Source: Candidatus Kuenenia stuttgartensis
Lineage (GTDB): Bacteria > Planctomycetota > Planctomycetia > Planctomycetales > Planctomycetaceae
Direction: 5' to 3'
Assembly: GCA_945904015.1 (NCBI GenBank)
Contig: CAMDPK010000066.1
Location: forward strand, 1-37,833
Length of the DNA: 37,833 bases
Shown: positions 25,343 to 34,900 of the stretch, in pieces
Layout of the letters: each line of letters begins with the position of its first letter
How positions within the stretch are numbered: the first letter of the stretch is position 1
The notes under the pieces: generated by a model
The model's database searches: none
Told to the model about the DNA's origin: nothing
The model's input: the letters and a program-made list of their open reading frames with translations, nothing else
Position numbers and translations under genes: made by a program

Positions 25343-26800
25343 ATGAAACCGATTGACGTTCTGCATCAATTCTTTGGCTTCGAGTCTTTCCGGGGATCAC
25401 AGGCGGCGATCATCGACCGAGTGCTCGACGGCGGACACTCGCTGGTCATCATGCCGACCGGAGCCGGGAAGTCGCTGTGTTATCAGATTCCCGCGCTGAT
25501 GCCGTGCGCCGAGGAGATGGGTCCGACCGTCACCCTCGTCTTGTCGCCGCTGATCGCGCTGATGAAGGACCAAGTCGACGCGCTGCGGGCCAGAGGGATC
25601 GAGGCCACGTTCATCAACTCGTCCCTGTCGCGTGAGGAACGTGAGAAGCGATACGCCAATGTCGCCGAGGGCCGATACCGGCTGCTGTACGTCACGCCAG
25701 AACGATTTCGGAAGCCGGAGTTTCTCGACGTCATCGCTCGCCGCGACGTGCGATTGCTGGCAGTCGATGAAGCTCACTGCATCAGCGAGTGGGGCCATGA
25801 CTTTCGCCCGGACTACTCGCGGCTGATCGAGATTCGCGAACGGCTCGGCAATCCGACGACGATCGCGTTGACTGCCACCGCAACGCCTGACGTGCAAGCC
25901 GACATCGTGCGGCAACTCGGACTGCGGCCAGACGAGATCGAACTCTTTCACGAAGGGATCGACCGTCCCAACTTGCGGCTCAATGTCGAAGAAGTTTGGG
26001 GTGACGAGGAGAAACTCGAACAAATCGTCACGGTGCGCAATCGGCACTCGACGTCGCCCGGCAGCGGCATCGTCTATTTCACGCTGATCCGCACGCTCGA
26101 ACGATTCAGCGAACTGCTGCGTCAGCGGCGAGTCCTTCACGTCTGCTATCACGGCGACCTCGAACGCAACGATCGCCGCCGCATTCAAAACGAGTTCATG
26201 CAGGGGCATTGTCCGCTGGTGCTCGCGACGCCGGCGTTCGGCATGGGAATCGACAAGGAAGACATTCGATTTGTCATTCACGCCGAGATTCCCGGCTCAA
26301 TGGAAGCCTGGTATCAGGAGATCGGCCGCGCCGGCCGCGATGGCCTCCCCTCCGATTGCCTGTTGCTGTACGACGAAGCGGACCTCACGACGCAGATGGA
26401 GTTCATCCGCTGGAGCAACCCCGACGCCGACTTTTATCACCGCGTCTACGACCTGATCGCTCACGACTACGAACGAGCCACCGCCTTCGGCCTCGACTGG
26501 CTGCGCGAGCAACTGCACGCGAAACAAAAGCACGATCATCGACTGGAGACCGTGCTCGGAATGCTCGACCGCTACGGCGTGATCGCCGGAACATGGGACG
26601 ACGAGAGCCTGCAAATCGAAGTTCGTTCCTCGTTGCCAGACGAGTTGCTCGACCACGAGCGTCTCGCACACAAGCTGCGACGCGACCAAGAAAAACTGCT
26701 CGCACTCGTCCGCCTCATCCGCCACGACGGCGACCGAATGGATTTCATCCGCGAATACTTCGGACAGACTCGCCGCGAAATCATCGTCCCAAGCTCTTGA
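25343..26800 (+). CDS. recQ: Short RecQ-family ATP-dependent DNA helicase
   Basis: A 485-residue 3'-5' superfamily 2 helicase core. FGFESFRGSQ is at 11-20 (motif 0), Walker A PTGAGKS at 38-44, DEAHCISEWGHDFRPDY (motif II plus aromatic loop), LTATATP (motif III) and QEIGRAGRDG (motif VI), all intact. A winged-helix-like segment follows (HRLETVLGMLDRYGVIAG). The protein stops in EYFGQTRREIIVPSS: the first zinc Cys of E. coli RecQ aligns with Asp (GDRMDFIREYFG), and the CGNCDIC part, RQC and HRDC are absent. Starts at 25319 or 25343 are possible; neither has a clear Shine-Dalgarno. The 3' end overlaps the convergent hydrolase gene by 20 bases. Helicase identity is sure; biochemical behaviour may differ from classical RecQ. 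Confidence 0.93.
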   Translation: MKPIDVLHQFFGFESFRGSQAAIIDRVLDGGHSLVIMPTGAGKSLCYQIPALMPCAEEMGPTVTLVLSPLIALMKDQVDALRARGIEATFINSSLSREEREKRYANVAEGRYRLLYVTPERFRKPEFLDVIARRDVRLLAVDEAHCISEWGHDFRPDYSRLIEIRERLGNPTTIALTATATPDVQADIVRQLGLRPDEIELFHEGIDRPNLRLNVEEVWGDEEKLEQIVTVRNRHSTSPGSGIVYFTLIRTLERFSELLRQRRVLHVCYHGDLERNDRRRIQNEFMQGHCPLVLATPAFGMGIDKEDIRFVIHAEIPGSMEAWYQEIGRAGRDGLPSDCLLLYDEADLTTQMEFIRWSNPDADFYHRVYDLIAHDYERATAFGLDWLREQLHAKQKHDHRLETVLGMLDRYGVIAGTWDDESLQIEVRSSLPDELLDHERLAHKLRRDQEKLLALVRLIRHDGDRMDFIREYFGQTRREIIVPSS

Positions 26801-27653
26801 AGTGTTTCCGCAGGAACTGAGCTTCGAGCAGATACGCATCGTCAACCGCTCGATGCCCCTCCGACGGGCCAACGAGGAGTTCGACGGGAGTCACTTTTAT
26901 TTCCGGCTTCAGGCGGCGCGTGGTTGTAACGATGTTGCGAGCCAGACGAACGCAGTCGTCGGTGCTGACACGCGGGTCATGGTTGCCGATGCTCAGCCAA
27001 ACGATTCGACCCGCTAGCCGGTCGGTCAGGCTGTCGATGTTGATCGCCTTCACTTGCTCGTCCGTGACTCCGGCGAACTCAGACAGAGCCAGCGGATTTG
27101 TCACCGGAGATACTCCGGTCGCGGCGCGAACACGCGGTTCCCCAGCGGCGAAGTGCAACGCACAAAAACCGCCGCGCGACGTGCCCGATGCGGCCACTCG
27201 ATCAGGATCGGTGTAGTCCTCCGCAATCAGATGGTCGAGCACCACCGTGCAGCGTTTGACGAACGGCCCCATGAGATCCTGCCCCGCCTTCACGCGATGC
27301 GCCCAGCCCATCAAGGCCGCCGGTTCCCCCTCTTTGTGGTCGTATCCGTGACACGGAGGATCGAGCACGACGTACAACCATCCGTCCTTCGCCAAGTCGC
27401 GTCCGGTCTGCGTGTAGTACCGAGTCGGATCGCTCCCCATCTCGTCGATGCCGGTCGCGAAGATAAATAACGTCGCCGCCGGAGCCGCCGGCTTCTCGCT
27501 GAACAGGCCGAAGCGTGTCCCATCCGCCGTCTTCAACAGCCGCATCGGCGGAAAGGTCGGCTTCGTATCCTCGGCCAAGGCAGACGACCACTCGGTCGTT
27601 CCGGAAACGAGAAACAACATCATCACCAGTCGAGAACATCGGGGGACATTCAT
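26781..27653 (-). CDS. Exported alpha/beta hydrolase
   Basis: A 290-residue protein with a signal peptide (MNVPRCSRLVMMLFLVSG, cleaved near ALAED). The nucleophile elbow GTSRGG is at 157-162 (Ser159), an acid residue is likely in SIGNHDPRVSTDD, and His in SEGHRAVDD may complete the triad. The fold resembles dienelactone-hydrolase or acyl-peptidase types; substrate unknown, probably an ester. AGGAG lies ten bases upstream of the ATG. The Tat-signal gene ends 20 bp upstream on the same strand, so the two likely form one transcript. Its 3' end overlaps recQ tail-to-tail by 20 bases. Confidence 0.85.
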   Translation of the reverse strand: MNVPRCSRLVMMLFLVSGTTEWSSALAEDTKPTFPPMRLLKTADGTRFGLFSEKPAAPAATLFIFATGIDEMGSDPTRYYTQTGRDLAKDGWLYVVLDPPCHGYDHKEGEPAALMGWAHRVKAGQDLMGPFVKRCTVVLDHLIAEDYTDPDRVAASGTSRGGFCALHFAAGEPRVRAATGVSPVTNPLALSEFAGVTDEQVKAINIDSLTDRLAGRIVWLSIGNHDPRVSTDDCVRLARNIVTTTRRLKPEIKVTPVELLVGPSEGHRAVDDAYLLEAQFLRKHFKSLGR

Positions 27654-27673
27654 GAGAATCGCTCTCCTGCGTA

Positions 27674-28945
27674 TCAGTCACTCGACAGTGTCAGCGTTGA
27701 TTGTGGATGATTGGCGAATGGCCAGTCGCTGGGCTGGTACGTCACTGCCAGTTCGGGAGATTCCAGCTTCCGGCCATCTTGGGCGAGGCTTTGCATGACT
27801 CGGTCCAAAATGCCGGTCGTCAACAAGGTGCGTTCGATGGGATAAACCGCTCGGCCGGAATGGATCGTCTCTTCGATGGCATGAAGCAGAAATGCGAAGT
27901 GGCCGTAGGGTGCTCCGTTCTGCAACTTGAACCAAGTCGCCAAAGGTTCGGCTCGACCTTTGAGCTTCACGGCGATTGCCTGCGCTTTCGCCAAGCCGTT
28001 GGCCATGACGACGGCAGACTTCAGGCCGTCGCGATGCTGCAACAGGTACGCGGCCGAGTTGTTTTTGGTGATCCACTTGTCGGAGTCCTGCGGCGCACCG
28101 GGCAATTGTTTCAGCGCGGCCGCGAAAAGTTCGCTGGACCAGAGGCCGGCGGACTCGGCCTTGCGGATTTCATCACCCGTGACCGCCTGCACCGAAACGA
28201 CGCCGGTCTCGCCGCCACGACGACGCTCGATCATGCACTGGTGAGCCTCGATCGCGTGAAAGCCGTAGGACTCGAACCCGCCGTAGCCGATTGACAGTGC
28301 CGCTTCGATCTCGCAATCGCGAGGCAGTTCAAGCGGCGGCTCGCGCCACGCGACGGGGACCGATGACCCCGCCAGGAACGGAAAGTTCATTTCCTTCGCC
28401 GTCTCGACCATGACGCGCGCGTCTTCCCAGCGATACGACAGATGCTTGTCGTTGAACACAGGGACTGTTTTCCCACAACGGCGAAACGTCGCCACAATCT
28501 CGTCGAAGAAACGCCGGCGCGGATACTGATGCTGCTTCGTGTCGGGCGTGAAGGGATAGTCGCCGTGCTCGCCGATGCTCAGCACGCCCGCGACCTGCAC
28601 TCGGTCGGTGCCCAGCGTGATCGCTTCGTCGATCGACTTGGCCAGCCGGAAGCCATGCTTTTCGGCCAACTCGCGGCCGAGGTCGCCGTTGGGAACTTGA
28701 TCCGTGTAGAGCGAGACGAGCCGCAGGTCCGGTCCTTTGCCGCCGTCCTGCTGAAACCCCTGCAAGATTTTCCCGACGATCACATCGGCGTGGCTGTTCT
28801 TGCGATAGACCGTGACGACCGCCGCGACCGGCAGTTTCTCGCGGGCCGGAACGAACCCTAGCGCCGATGGCGCGGTGGGAATGGCCGCTCCCAGGGCGGT
28901 GGACAGGCCGGCCTTCAACAAGTCTCGTCGGTTGAGCGAAGTCAT
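27674..28945 (-). CDS. Tat-signal protein of unknown function (planctomycete type)
   Basis: A 423-residue protein with twin-arginine signal SLNRRDLLKAGLSTALGAA. The mature part begins VAAVVTVYRKNSHADVIVGK, followed by PDLRLVSLYTDQVPNGDLG, DRVQVAGVLSIGEHGDYPF, KTVPVFNDKHLSYRWEDARVM and ESYGFHAIEAHQCMIERR. The Rossmann-like alternation and Tat signal recall exported oxidoreductase-like proteins, but no GxGxxG motif is seen, so no reaction is assigned. ATG 28945 is preferred over 29005 because GGGAGG lies five bases upstream and the Tat motif then falls right at the N terminus. It is the first gene of a two-gene operon with the exported hydrolase. Confidence 0.75.
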   Translation of the reverse strand: MTSLNRRDLLKAGLSTALGAAIPTAPSALGFVPAREKLPVAAVVTVYRKNSHADVIVGKILQGFQQDGGKGPDLRLVSLYTDQVPNGDLGRELAEKHGFRLAKSIDEAITLGTDRVQVAGVLSIGEHGDYPFTPDTKQHQYPRRRFFDEIVATFRRCGKTVPVFNDKHLSYRWEDARVMVETAKEMNFPFLAGSSVPVAWREPPLELPRDCEIEAALSIGYGGFESYGFHAIEAHQCMIERRRGGETGVVSVQAVTGDEIRKAESAGLWSSELFAAALKQLPGAPQDSDKWITKNNSAAYLLQHRDGLKSAVVMANGLAKAQAIAVKLKGRAEPLATWFKLQNGAPYGHFAFLLHAIEETIHSGRAVYPIERTLLTTGILDRVMQSLAQDGRKLESPELAVTYQPSDWPFANHPQSTLTLSSD

Positions 28946-29044
28946 CGAGCCTCCCACGGAGAACGCAGTGTGCGGCGTGTCGGTCTTGGTTCCCCATTCG
29001 GGCAACCCGACGTATTCATGGCGCGGCGGAGCCGCAAACCAAAC

Positions 29045-29135
29045 TAACCCGAAGCGTCAGCGAGGGCGAGCGCTCCAGGACGCGAGGATTCGCAGGCGTC
29101 GGTGAAGCGTCCGCCCTCGCTGACGCTTCGGGTTA
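29045..29135. repeat. Inverted repeat, family J (TAACCCGAAGCGTCAGCGAG), copy 2
   Basis: Starts TAACCCGAAGCG and ends CGCTTCGGGTTA, with inverted arms of about 23 bases and a central part unrelated to copy 1. The flank CCAAAC immediately before TAA is also present before copy 1. It lies in the divergent spacer between the Tat-signal gene and the DUF1080 gene. Confidence 0.92.
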
Positions 29136-29225
29136 CATTCCTGCCGTGAATCATTCGGGCTAAGATCGGGGCCGACACATGATCGTTGTGCCTGCTCTCG
29201 CCGTCCAACATCCCCGGAGAAAAAC

Positions 29226-29954
29226 ATGATTCGCAACTTGGTTCTTCTGACCGCACTGTTGATTCCTGTCTGTGTTTGGGGCGCCGATGCTCCGCCGGAA
29301 GCGGCCGGGATGAAGTCGTTGTTCAACGGCAAGGATCTCACGGGCTGGGACGGCGATCCGCGGCTGTGGAGCGTCAAGGACGGCGTCCTTCACGGCGAGA
29401 CAACCGAAGCGGTCCCGGCCAAGGGGAACACCTTCATCATTTGGAAGGACGGCACAACGAAAGATTTTGAGCTGCGGCTCTCGTTCCGCTGCAACGCGAC
29501 GAACAACTCCGGCATTCAATACCGCTCCAAGCACATCACCGATGGCAAGGTCGGCAATCAATGGGTCGTGCGTGGTTATCAGCACGAACTTCGCAACGAG
29601 ACCCAACTGCCGAGCGTCTCCGGCTTCATCTACGACGAAGGGGGCAAGCGCGGACGCATCTGTCTCGTCGGAGAGCAAGCGACCTGGGAGAAGGAGGGCA
29701 AGAAGCTCATCAAGTCCAACTTGGTCGATCAAGAGGCGTTCAAGAAACTCTTCAAGCTCGACGATTGGAACGACGTGGTGATCGTCGCCAAAGGGAACCA
29801 CATCCAGCATTACCTCAACAACACGCTGATCCTCGACTTCACCGACAACCATCCCGAACTTGCCCTGACGGAAGGGATCCTGGCTCTGCAACTGCACGCT
29901 GGAAAGCCGATGTGGACCGAGTTCAAGAACATCCGCATCCGCGAACTCAAGTGA
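29226..29954 (+). CDS. DUF1080 protein (3-keto-disaccharide hydrolase family)
   Basis: A 242-residue secreted protein with a signal peptide ending near CVWGADAP. Family hallmarks are present: SLFNGKDLTGWDGD near residue 31, WSVKDGVLHGE, DFELRLSFRCNATNNSGIQYRS, WNDVVIVAKGNHIQHYLNN and GILALQLHAGKPMWTEFKNI. The fold is a concanavalin-like jelly roll. Some family members hydrolyse 3-keto-glycosides; planctomycetes carry many paralogues, most uncharacterised. GGAG lies upstream of the ATG. It is monocistronic and ends at a palindrome that may stop transcription from both sides. Confidence 0.93.
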   Translation: MIRNLVLLTALLIPVCVWGADAPPEAAGMKSLFNGKDLTGWDGDPRLWSVKDGVLHGETTEAVPAKGNTFIIWKDGTTKDFELRLSFRCNATNNSGIQYRSKHITDGKVGNQWVVRGYQHELRNETQLPSVSGFIYDEGGKRGRICLVGEQATWEKEGKKLIKSNLVDQEAFKKLFKLDDWNDVVIVAKGNHIQHYLNNTLILDFTDNHPELALTEGILALQLHAGKPMWTEFKNIRIRELK

Positions 29955-29988
29955 GGCGGCTGCCGACCGCGACCATTCACGGCACAAA

Positions 29989-30046
29989 AAAACGAAGCGT
30001 CGGCGAGAGCGTCATCACAGTTCGCCTCGCTGACGCTTCGAGTTTT
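29989..30046. repeat. Inverted repeat, family J, short copy; possible bidirectional terminator
   Basis: Arms AAAACGAAGCGTCGGCGAG (29989-30007) and CTCGCTGACGCTTCGAGTTTT (30026-30046) pair imperfectly. Runs of A and T at the two ends give T-runs on both strands. It lies between two convergent genes and ends one base before the stop codon of the minus-strand gene, so a terminator role is likely. Confidence 0.75.
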
Positions 30047-30047
30047 G

Positions 30048-31763
30048 TCAGTTGCGATTATTGCGCACGTTGAAAATCAACATCGCGACCTTCGCGACCC
30101 CTTGAGCCTGAGCGACTGGGATTTCGAATTGTGCTCCAGCACCGGTCGCGTCGCAGGCCAGCGCGAAGCCAATGAACGACGGCTGAAGCTGCAAGCCGTC
30201 GATCGCTGACGCATCGACCGGGATCACTCCTTCGCGAGCGGCCAGTTTGAGGCCGTTGGCGGCCAGCCGCGCGACGTCGATCAATCCGATCAAGTTGGCC
30301 TTCTCGACGTAGCGTTTCCGAGCGGCGGCCACGGCCTCGTCTTTCGACGCCGTCGAATTCACGGTCTTCGCGAGGCTTTTCATTTCATCGATGCCGCCGC
30401 CGAACGTCTGCAACGCGCGAGTCGGCTGATACAGCATGTGCTGCTGCATGCCCGCTTCGCCGAACAACAACAATTGGATTTTCTTTTGGATTCCCAGCGG
30501 GTCCGCAGTCCCCTCGAACTCCTGCTTCATCGTGGTCCGATCGACCTCAAGGCCGTCAATTTTCGCGACGGCCTTCTCCAAGGTGGTCGTCTGCTTGAAG
30601 CCGATGGATTGAATCTCGGCCATCGCCTTGAGCATCGTGTGACTGATTTCACGCAGCCGATTGGTCGGCGTGATCTCGGACACCGAGCCGGCCCGGATCG
30701 CTCCCTCGGCACTGGTGTCGAGGTCGAAGTACACGGCGAACTCGTTCCACTTCAGCGTGTGCATGTCTTTCACGGCCTCTTCAAACTTGGCCTTCTGGTC
30801 GTCCGACGAATTCGCCAGCATGGATTTGGTCATCTTCATGGACCAATCGACCATGCCCGCCATGTCCGCCTTGAAGCCGAAATAGCCCAGCTTGTTCGCC
30901 GGCAACCGGCTGATCAGAGACAGTTCGCCGGTCGGTTGCTTGGCGAAGAACTTCGCGGTCGCCGTTCCCTCACCGACTTGGAGTCGATCTTCGACTCGGA
31001 TCGCGTCCTTCGAGAACGTGAACCCAACCGTCAGGCTCTGCGAGTCGCGCACGCCTTGCAGCGCCGATTTGCCAAGCACCCGGTAGATGTCCAACATCGG
31101 CACGATCTGCGCTCGCTGAGCATCCGGGATCGCTCCGGAGATTTGATTCAAGAACCCGTCCAACTGCGGCTCGGCTTGCTGCAACTCGCTTTCAAATGCC
31201 TTTGTGAGCTGTCCCAGATTGATCAACACCGACAGGTCCGAAGCGTCGAACACTTTCTTCGTCGAAGCATCGATCTTCGACCACAGCGCCGTCCCTTTGC
31301 CATCCACGCGGGCGCGAACTTTGGCCAATGCCTCGGCGTTGTCCGAATAGATTGCCAGCTTGTCCGCCGAGTGAAACTCAAATCCCGGAGGCAGCGCATT
31401 CTTCATGGCATTCGCATCCGTCGTGGGAACGACGAAGACCACCGCCGGAATCTGCCGAGACTCGGCAAAGCCGATCGCCCACCAGTCCTTCTCGACATCC
31501 ACGCCCGTCAGCCCCGGATTGGAAATCGCCAATCCCAGCATCGCGAGATTGCCCTTCACGACCGCGCCAACTCCCGGCTGCACAGCATCCACAAAGTCGC
31601 CGAGCTTGCCCAAGGCCGCCTGCGGAGCCTTCACCCGCATCACAACACTCGCCGATTCCGGCACCGCATCCGACGGCTCGGCTGCTTGAGCAATGGAGAC
31701 AAACAACAAGCCGCATGAGCCTAAAACAAGCCACAGTCCGCGCAGAGCCAGCCAGCGTCGCAT
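30048..31763 (-). CDS. Secreted protein of unknown function
   Basis: A 571-residue protein with a signal peptide (WLALRGLWLVLGSCGLLFVS, cleaved near AQAAEP). The mature part begins with a beta-strand/helix region (SASVVMRVKAPQAALGKLGDFVDAV) and continues as alternating helices and strands. Its layout recalls DUF3352-like extracytoplasmic proteins of planctomycetes, with no catalytic motif visible. AAGGA precedes the ATG at 31763. It is flanked by palindromic elements on both sides, so it is probably a single transcription unit. I cannot assign a function. Confidence 0.7.
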   Translation of the reverse strand: MRRWLALRGLWLVLGSCGLLFVSIAQAAEPSDAVPESASVVMRVKAPQAALGKLGDFVDAVQPGVGAVVKGNLAMLGLAISNPGLTGVDVEKDWWAIGFAESRQIPAVVFVVPTTDANAMKNALPPGFEFHSADKLAIYSDNAEALAKVRARVDGKGTALWSKIDASTKKVFDASDLSVLINLGQLTKAFESELQQAEPQLDGFLNQISGAIPDAQRAQIVPMLDIYRVLGKSALQGVRDSQSLTVGFTFSKDAIRVEDRLQVGEGTATAKFFAKQPTGELSLISRLPANKLGYFGFKADMAGMVDWSMKMTKSMLANSSDDQKAKFEEAVKDMHTLKWNEFAVYFDLDTSAEGAIRAGSVSEITPTNRLREISHTMLKAMAEIQSIGFKQTTTLEKAVAKIDGLEVDRTTMKQEFEGTADPLGIQKKIQLLLFGEAGMQQHMLYQPTRALQTFGGGIDEMKSLAKTVNSTASKDEAVAAARKRYVEKANLIGLIDVARLAANGLKLAAREGVIPVDASAIDGLQLQPSFIGFALACDATGAGAQFEIPVAQAQGVAKVAMLIFNVRNNRN

Positions 31764-31785
31764 GATGAGTTTCCTTGAAATGTGA

Positions 31786-31844
31786 GTTCGTAGTTCCGGC
31801 TTCAGCCGGTGTCTTCCGAACCGCCTGAAGGCGGGACTACGAAC
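31786..31844. repeat. REPIN-like inverted repeat (CCGGCTTCAGCCGG type)
   Basis: Arms 31786-31809 and 31821-31844 are inverted copies with compensatory change: the left arm contains CCGGC-TTCA-GCCGG, the right CCGCC-TGAA-GGCGG. It lies between sbcC and the secreted-protein gene, just upstream of the latter's ribosome binding site. Confidence 0.86.
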
Positions 31845-31938
31845 GAAGAGTTCGTCACTGCGGGCGGATTATTGACGACGACTCTCGGCGACGCGAGCCA
31901 GTCGCATCGGAGGAATTCAGGGCTTGATCGCGGCCGGA

Positions 31939-34900
31939 TTACGGAACCACGAACCGCGCGACCGATCCGGTTCGCGAGGCCGTGACTTCCAAACGGACAT
32001 CAATGCGTTCTCGCAAATCCGCGACATGCGAAATGATGCCGACCAAACGACCTCCTTCTTGGAGATCGAGCAAGATGTTGATGGCTTCGTCGAGCGACTC
32101 GGAATCGAGCGTCCCAAAACCTTCGTCGATGAACAACGTGTCGAGCCGCGTCCCACCACTGTGAGCTTGGACGACGTCCGCCAGCCCCAGAGCCAGCGAC
32201 AACGACGCCAGAAATCCCTCGCCGCCAGAGAGTGTGGCGACGTCTCGCGATTGCCCCGTGAATTCGTCGAGCACTTCCAAGTCCAAGCCACCCGCTTTCC
32301 GCGAATCGTCGCGGCTGGCTTTGCGCGAAAGCTGAAAACGTCCGCGACTCATTTTTCGTAGCCGACTGGAGGCGGCGTGCAGCACGTCTTCCAGGAACGC
32401 CGCGAGCACGAAGCGTTGCAGGGTCAGTCCCGACTGGTTCTTGCCGTTCACAACGTCGGCCACTTTTCCGACCGTCGCATATCGTTGATCCAGAATCGAC
32501 AATTCTCCGGCGTTCGCTTTCAACGAGCCAAACAGATTCGTCAGTTGTATGTGCTGGCTGTTGAAGTCGGCCACCTGTTGCTGGCAATTCGCAACGATCG
32601 CTTTCAATTCCACGACGCGGGTTTCCAGCGGAGGCAACACTGGCCGGACCTGGTCCGCCGTGGCTTGAGTCGCCCGCGCGAGTCGATCCGCAGCGGCGTG
32701 TTCGTCGAGGCGGAACTGATTCAAAGCAGCGTCCAGTTTCTGTTGACGATCAGGTTCCAGCCGCGCCGCATCCCATTCCGCGCGGCTGGCAAAGCCGTGA
32801 GCCGCGATCGCTGCATCGAACGAGCGTTGAGCCGAGTTGAACGCCGTGTTTACCTCTTCGAGGGCTTGTTCTGCCGCTTTGAGTTGCGAGGCCGACATGA
32901 TCGCGGATGTCTTGGCGACGTCCGCCGCCTGCTGAGTTGTGTTCCAAGCGGACTCCATTCGTGACAGCTTCAGCTCACATTCATCGAAAGCAGTTTGCCA
33001 AGCAGCCTGCGTTCGCACCTCGGCTGGAAGCTGCTGTTCGAGCGCCGCGCGTCGCGACGTCGCATCGGTCGATTGGCGAAGCGCGGCGTCGAACGATTCT
33101 TGGCGCTGTCGTGCTTGCTCGACCAGTGTCGCTCGACGCTGTTGCAGACCTGCCAACTCCCGCTGCGTCGTCTCGCACAATGCCGCTTCCGCCTGCGCCT
33201 CCGTCAGCGCGAGCCGCCGTTGTGTGACTTGTTCGGCGAACACGGGTTCGAGAGCCGAGACCTCTGGAATCATCCGCGCCTCGGCTTCGAGTTGCGTGAG
33301 CAAATCGCGTTGTTGCTGCCGAAGTGCATTCGCTTGAGAAAATGCCTGCTTCGATTCGGCAACAACTTTCTGCTGTTTCTTGAGTGCCGCTTCGCTGGGA
33401 AGTTTTCCCGTGGGGGACACGGCGGGTTGCGGATGATGCGTTGCCCCACAAACCGGGCAAGGCTGATCCGCCTGCAACGTGGACGCCAACAGAGCCGCCT
33501 GTTGCGAATCCCACAAGCCTTGTTCGTCGCGGAGTCGCTGTTCGTCGTCATGCAGCCTACTCTCGGCCGAGCGTGTGTCACTCGCGGCAGTCTCCCACAC
33601 GGCGGATTGTCGAACGATCGCCTCCGCCAGCCGATTCTTGTTGACCACTTGCTGCCAGGACGTCTCGGCTTGTTCGACCTGGGCCAGAAGGCCAGCGACC
33701 GAATCAGCCGCACGCTGCCGCGCTCGCCATAACTCATCGATGGTCGGAATCGACGCGTCGATGTCGGACAACGCACGACGCGACTCTTCGTGGCGGTCGC
33801 GTTCCTGATTCCAATCTTGCTGAGCGGCGAATTCGATGTCCGCCGCCTTCCGCCAGTCCGCCAGGATCGGCCGCAAGTGATCGAGTCGCAGCCGCTGCTG
33901 TTTCAACGACTCACGTTCAGGCTGACGCTGTTCCTCGGTGGCATGAGTTTCCTCGGCGGCATCGCGTGCCTGAATCGCACTCGCGTTTGCCCGTCGCGCG
34001 GCATCGACATCGCGTTGACGCCGATCTCGCTCCGTTTCGGCTCGGCGACACTCCGCCGCAGCGGGATCGAGCTTCTCCGCACGTTTCGCGACGTCGAGCA
34101 AACGCTCGGTCTCCTGCATCGCTTCCGTCTGCGCGGCGAGCGACTCGCAGTTGGCACTCGCGGCGATCAAATCCTGGAAGAGTCGATCAACTTTCTGTGC
34201 ATCGGCAAGTGTCGCCGCCGCCTCTTTTTCTTGCTGAGCCGCGTCGTCTCGTTGCTGAATGAACCCTGCCCGATCGAGATCAAGAGTTGCCAGCTGATTC
34301 TCAACCTCGGCAATGGTCTCCGCTCCCGCTTGTGCCAAGAGCGCCTGCTTCGCCGCAGTGAGTTTCCGATGTTGGTCTTCCAACTCGCGAGCCTGTTGCT
34401 TCAACCGGTCGGCGATCACGCTGAACCGTTCCGTTTGGAACAGCGTCTCCAGAATCTGCTCACGCTCTTGCGAATTCGCCTCCAAGAGTTCTCGAAAACG
34501 TCCCTGTGGCAGCAGAATGACTTGCCGAAACTGCTGAGCCGAAAAACCCAGCAACCGTCGAACTTCCTCGGTGACACGAGACGAATGTGTCTGGAGAACC
34601 TGCCAACCGCCGTCATCTCGGCCAGGGTCTTCGGACGTTCCTATCCACAGAGTCGCGCTCGGAGCGGAAGTCTTGAGGCCCTCCCCGCGTTTCTTCGCGA
34701 CCTGTTGTTCCGGCGACCGCTCGATGCGATAGCTCTTGTCGCCCAGTTGAAAATCGAACCGCACTTTCGTGAGCACGTCGGCGGGCGAGAATTGGCTGCG
34801 CATCTGCCCGCCATCTCGACCGGCTCCCGAAGTCTCGCCGAACAGCGCGAAGCAGATCGCGTCCAGCAGCGTCGTCTTGCCGCCGCCCGTCGGTCCATGA

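Noticed and set aside
30438..31718. 426-residue plus-strand frame opposite the secreted protein
   Set aside because: His/Arg/Gln-rich shadow without motif; the minus-strand gene has a signal peptide and ribosome binding site.
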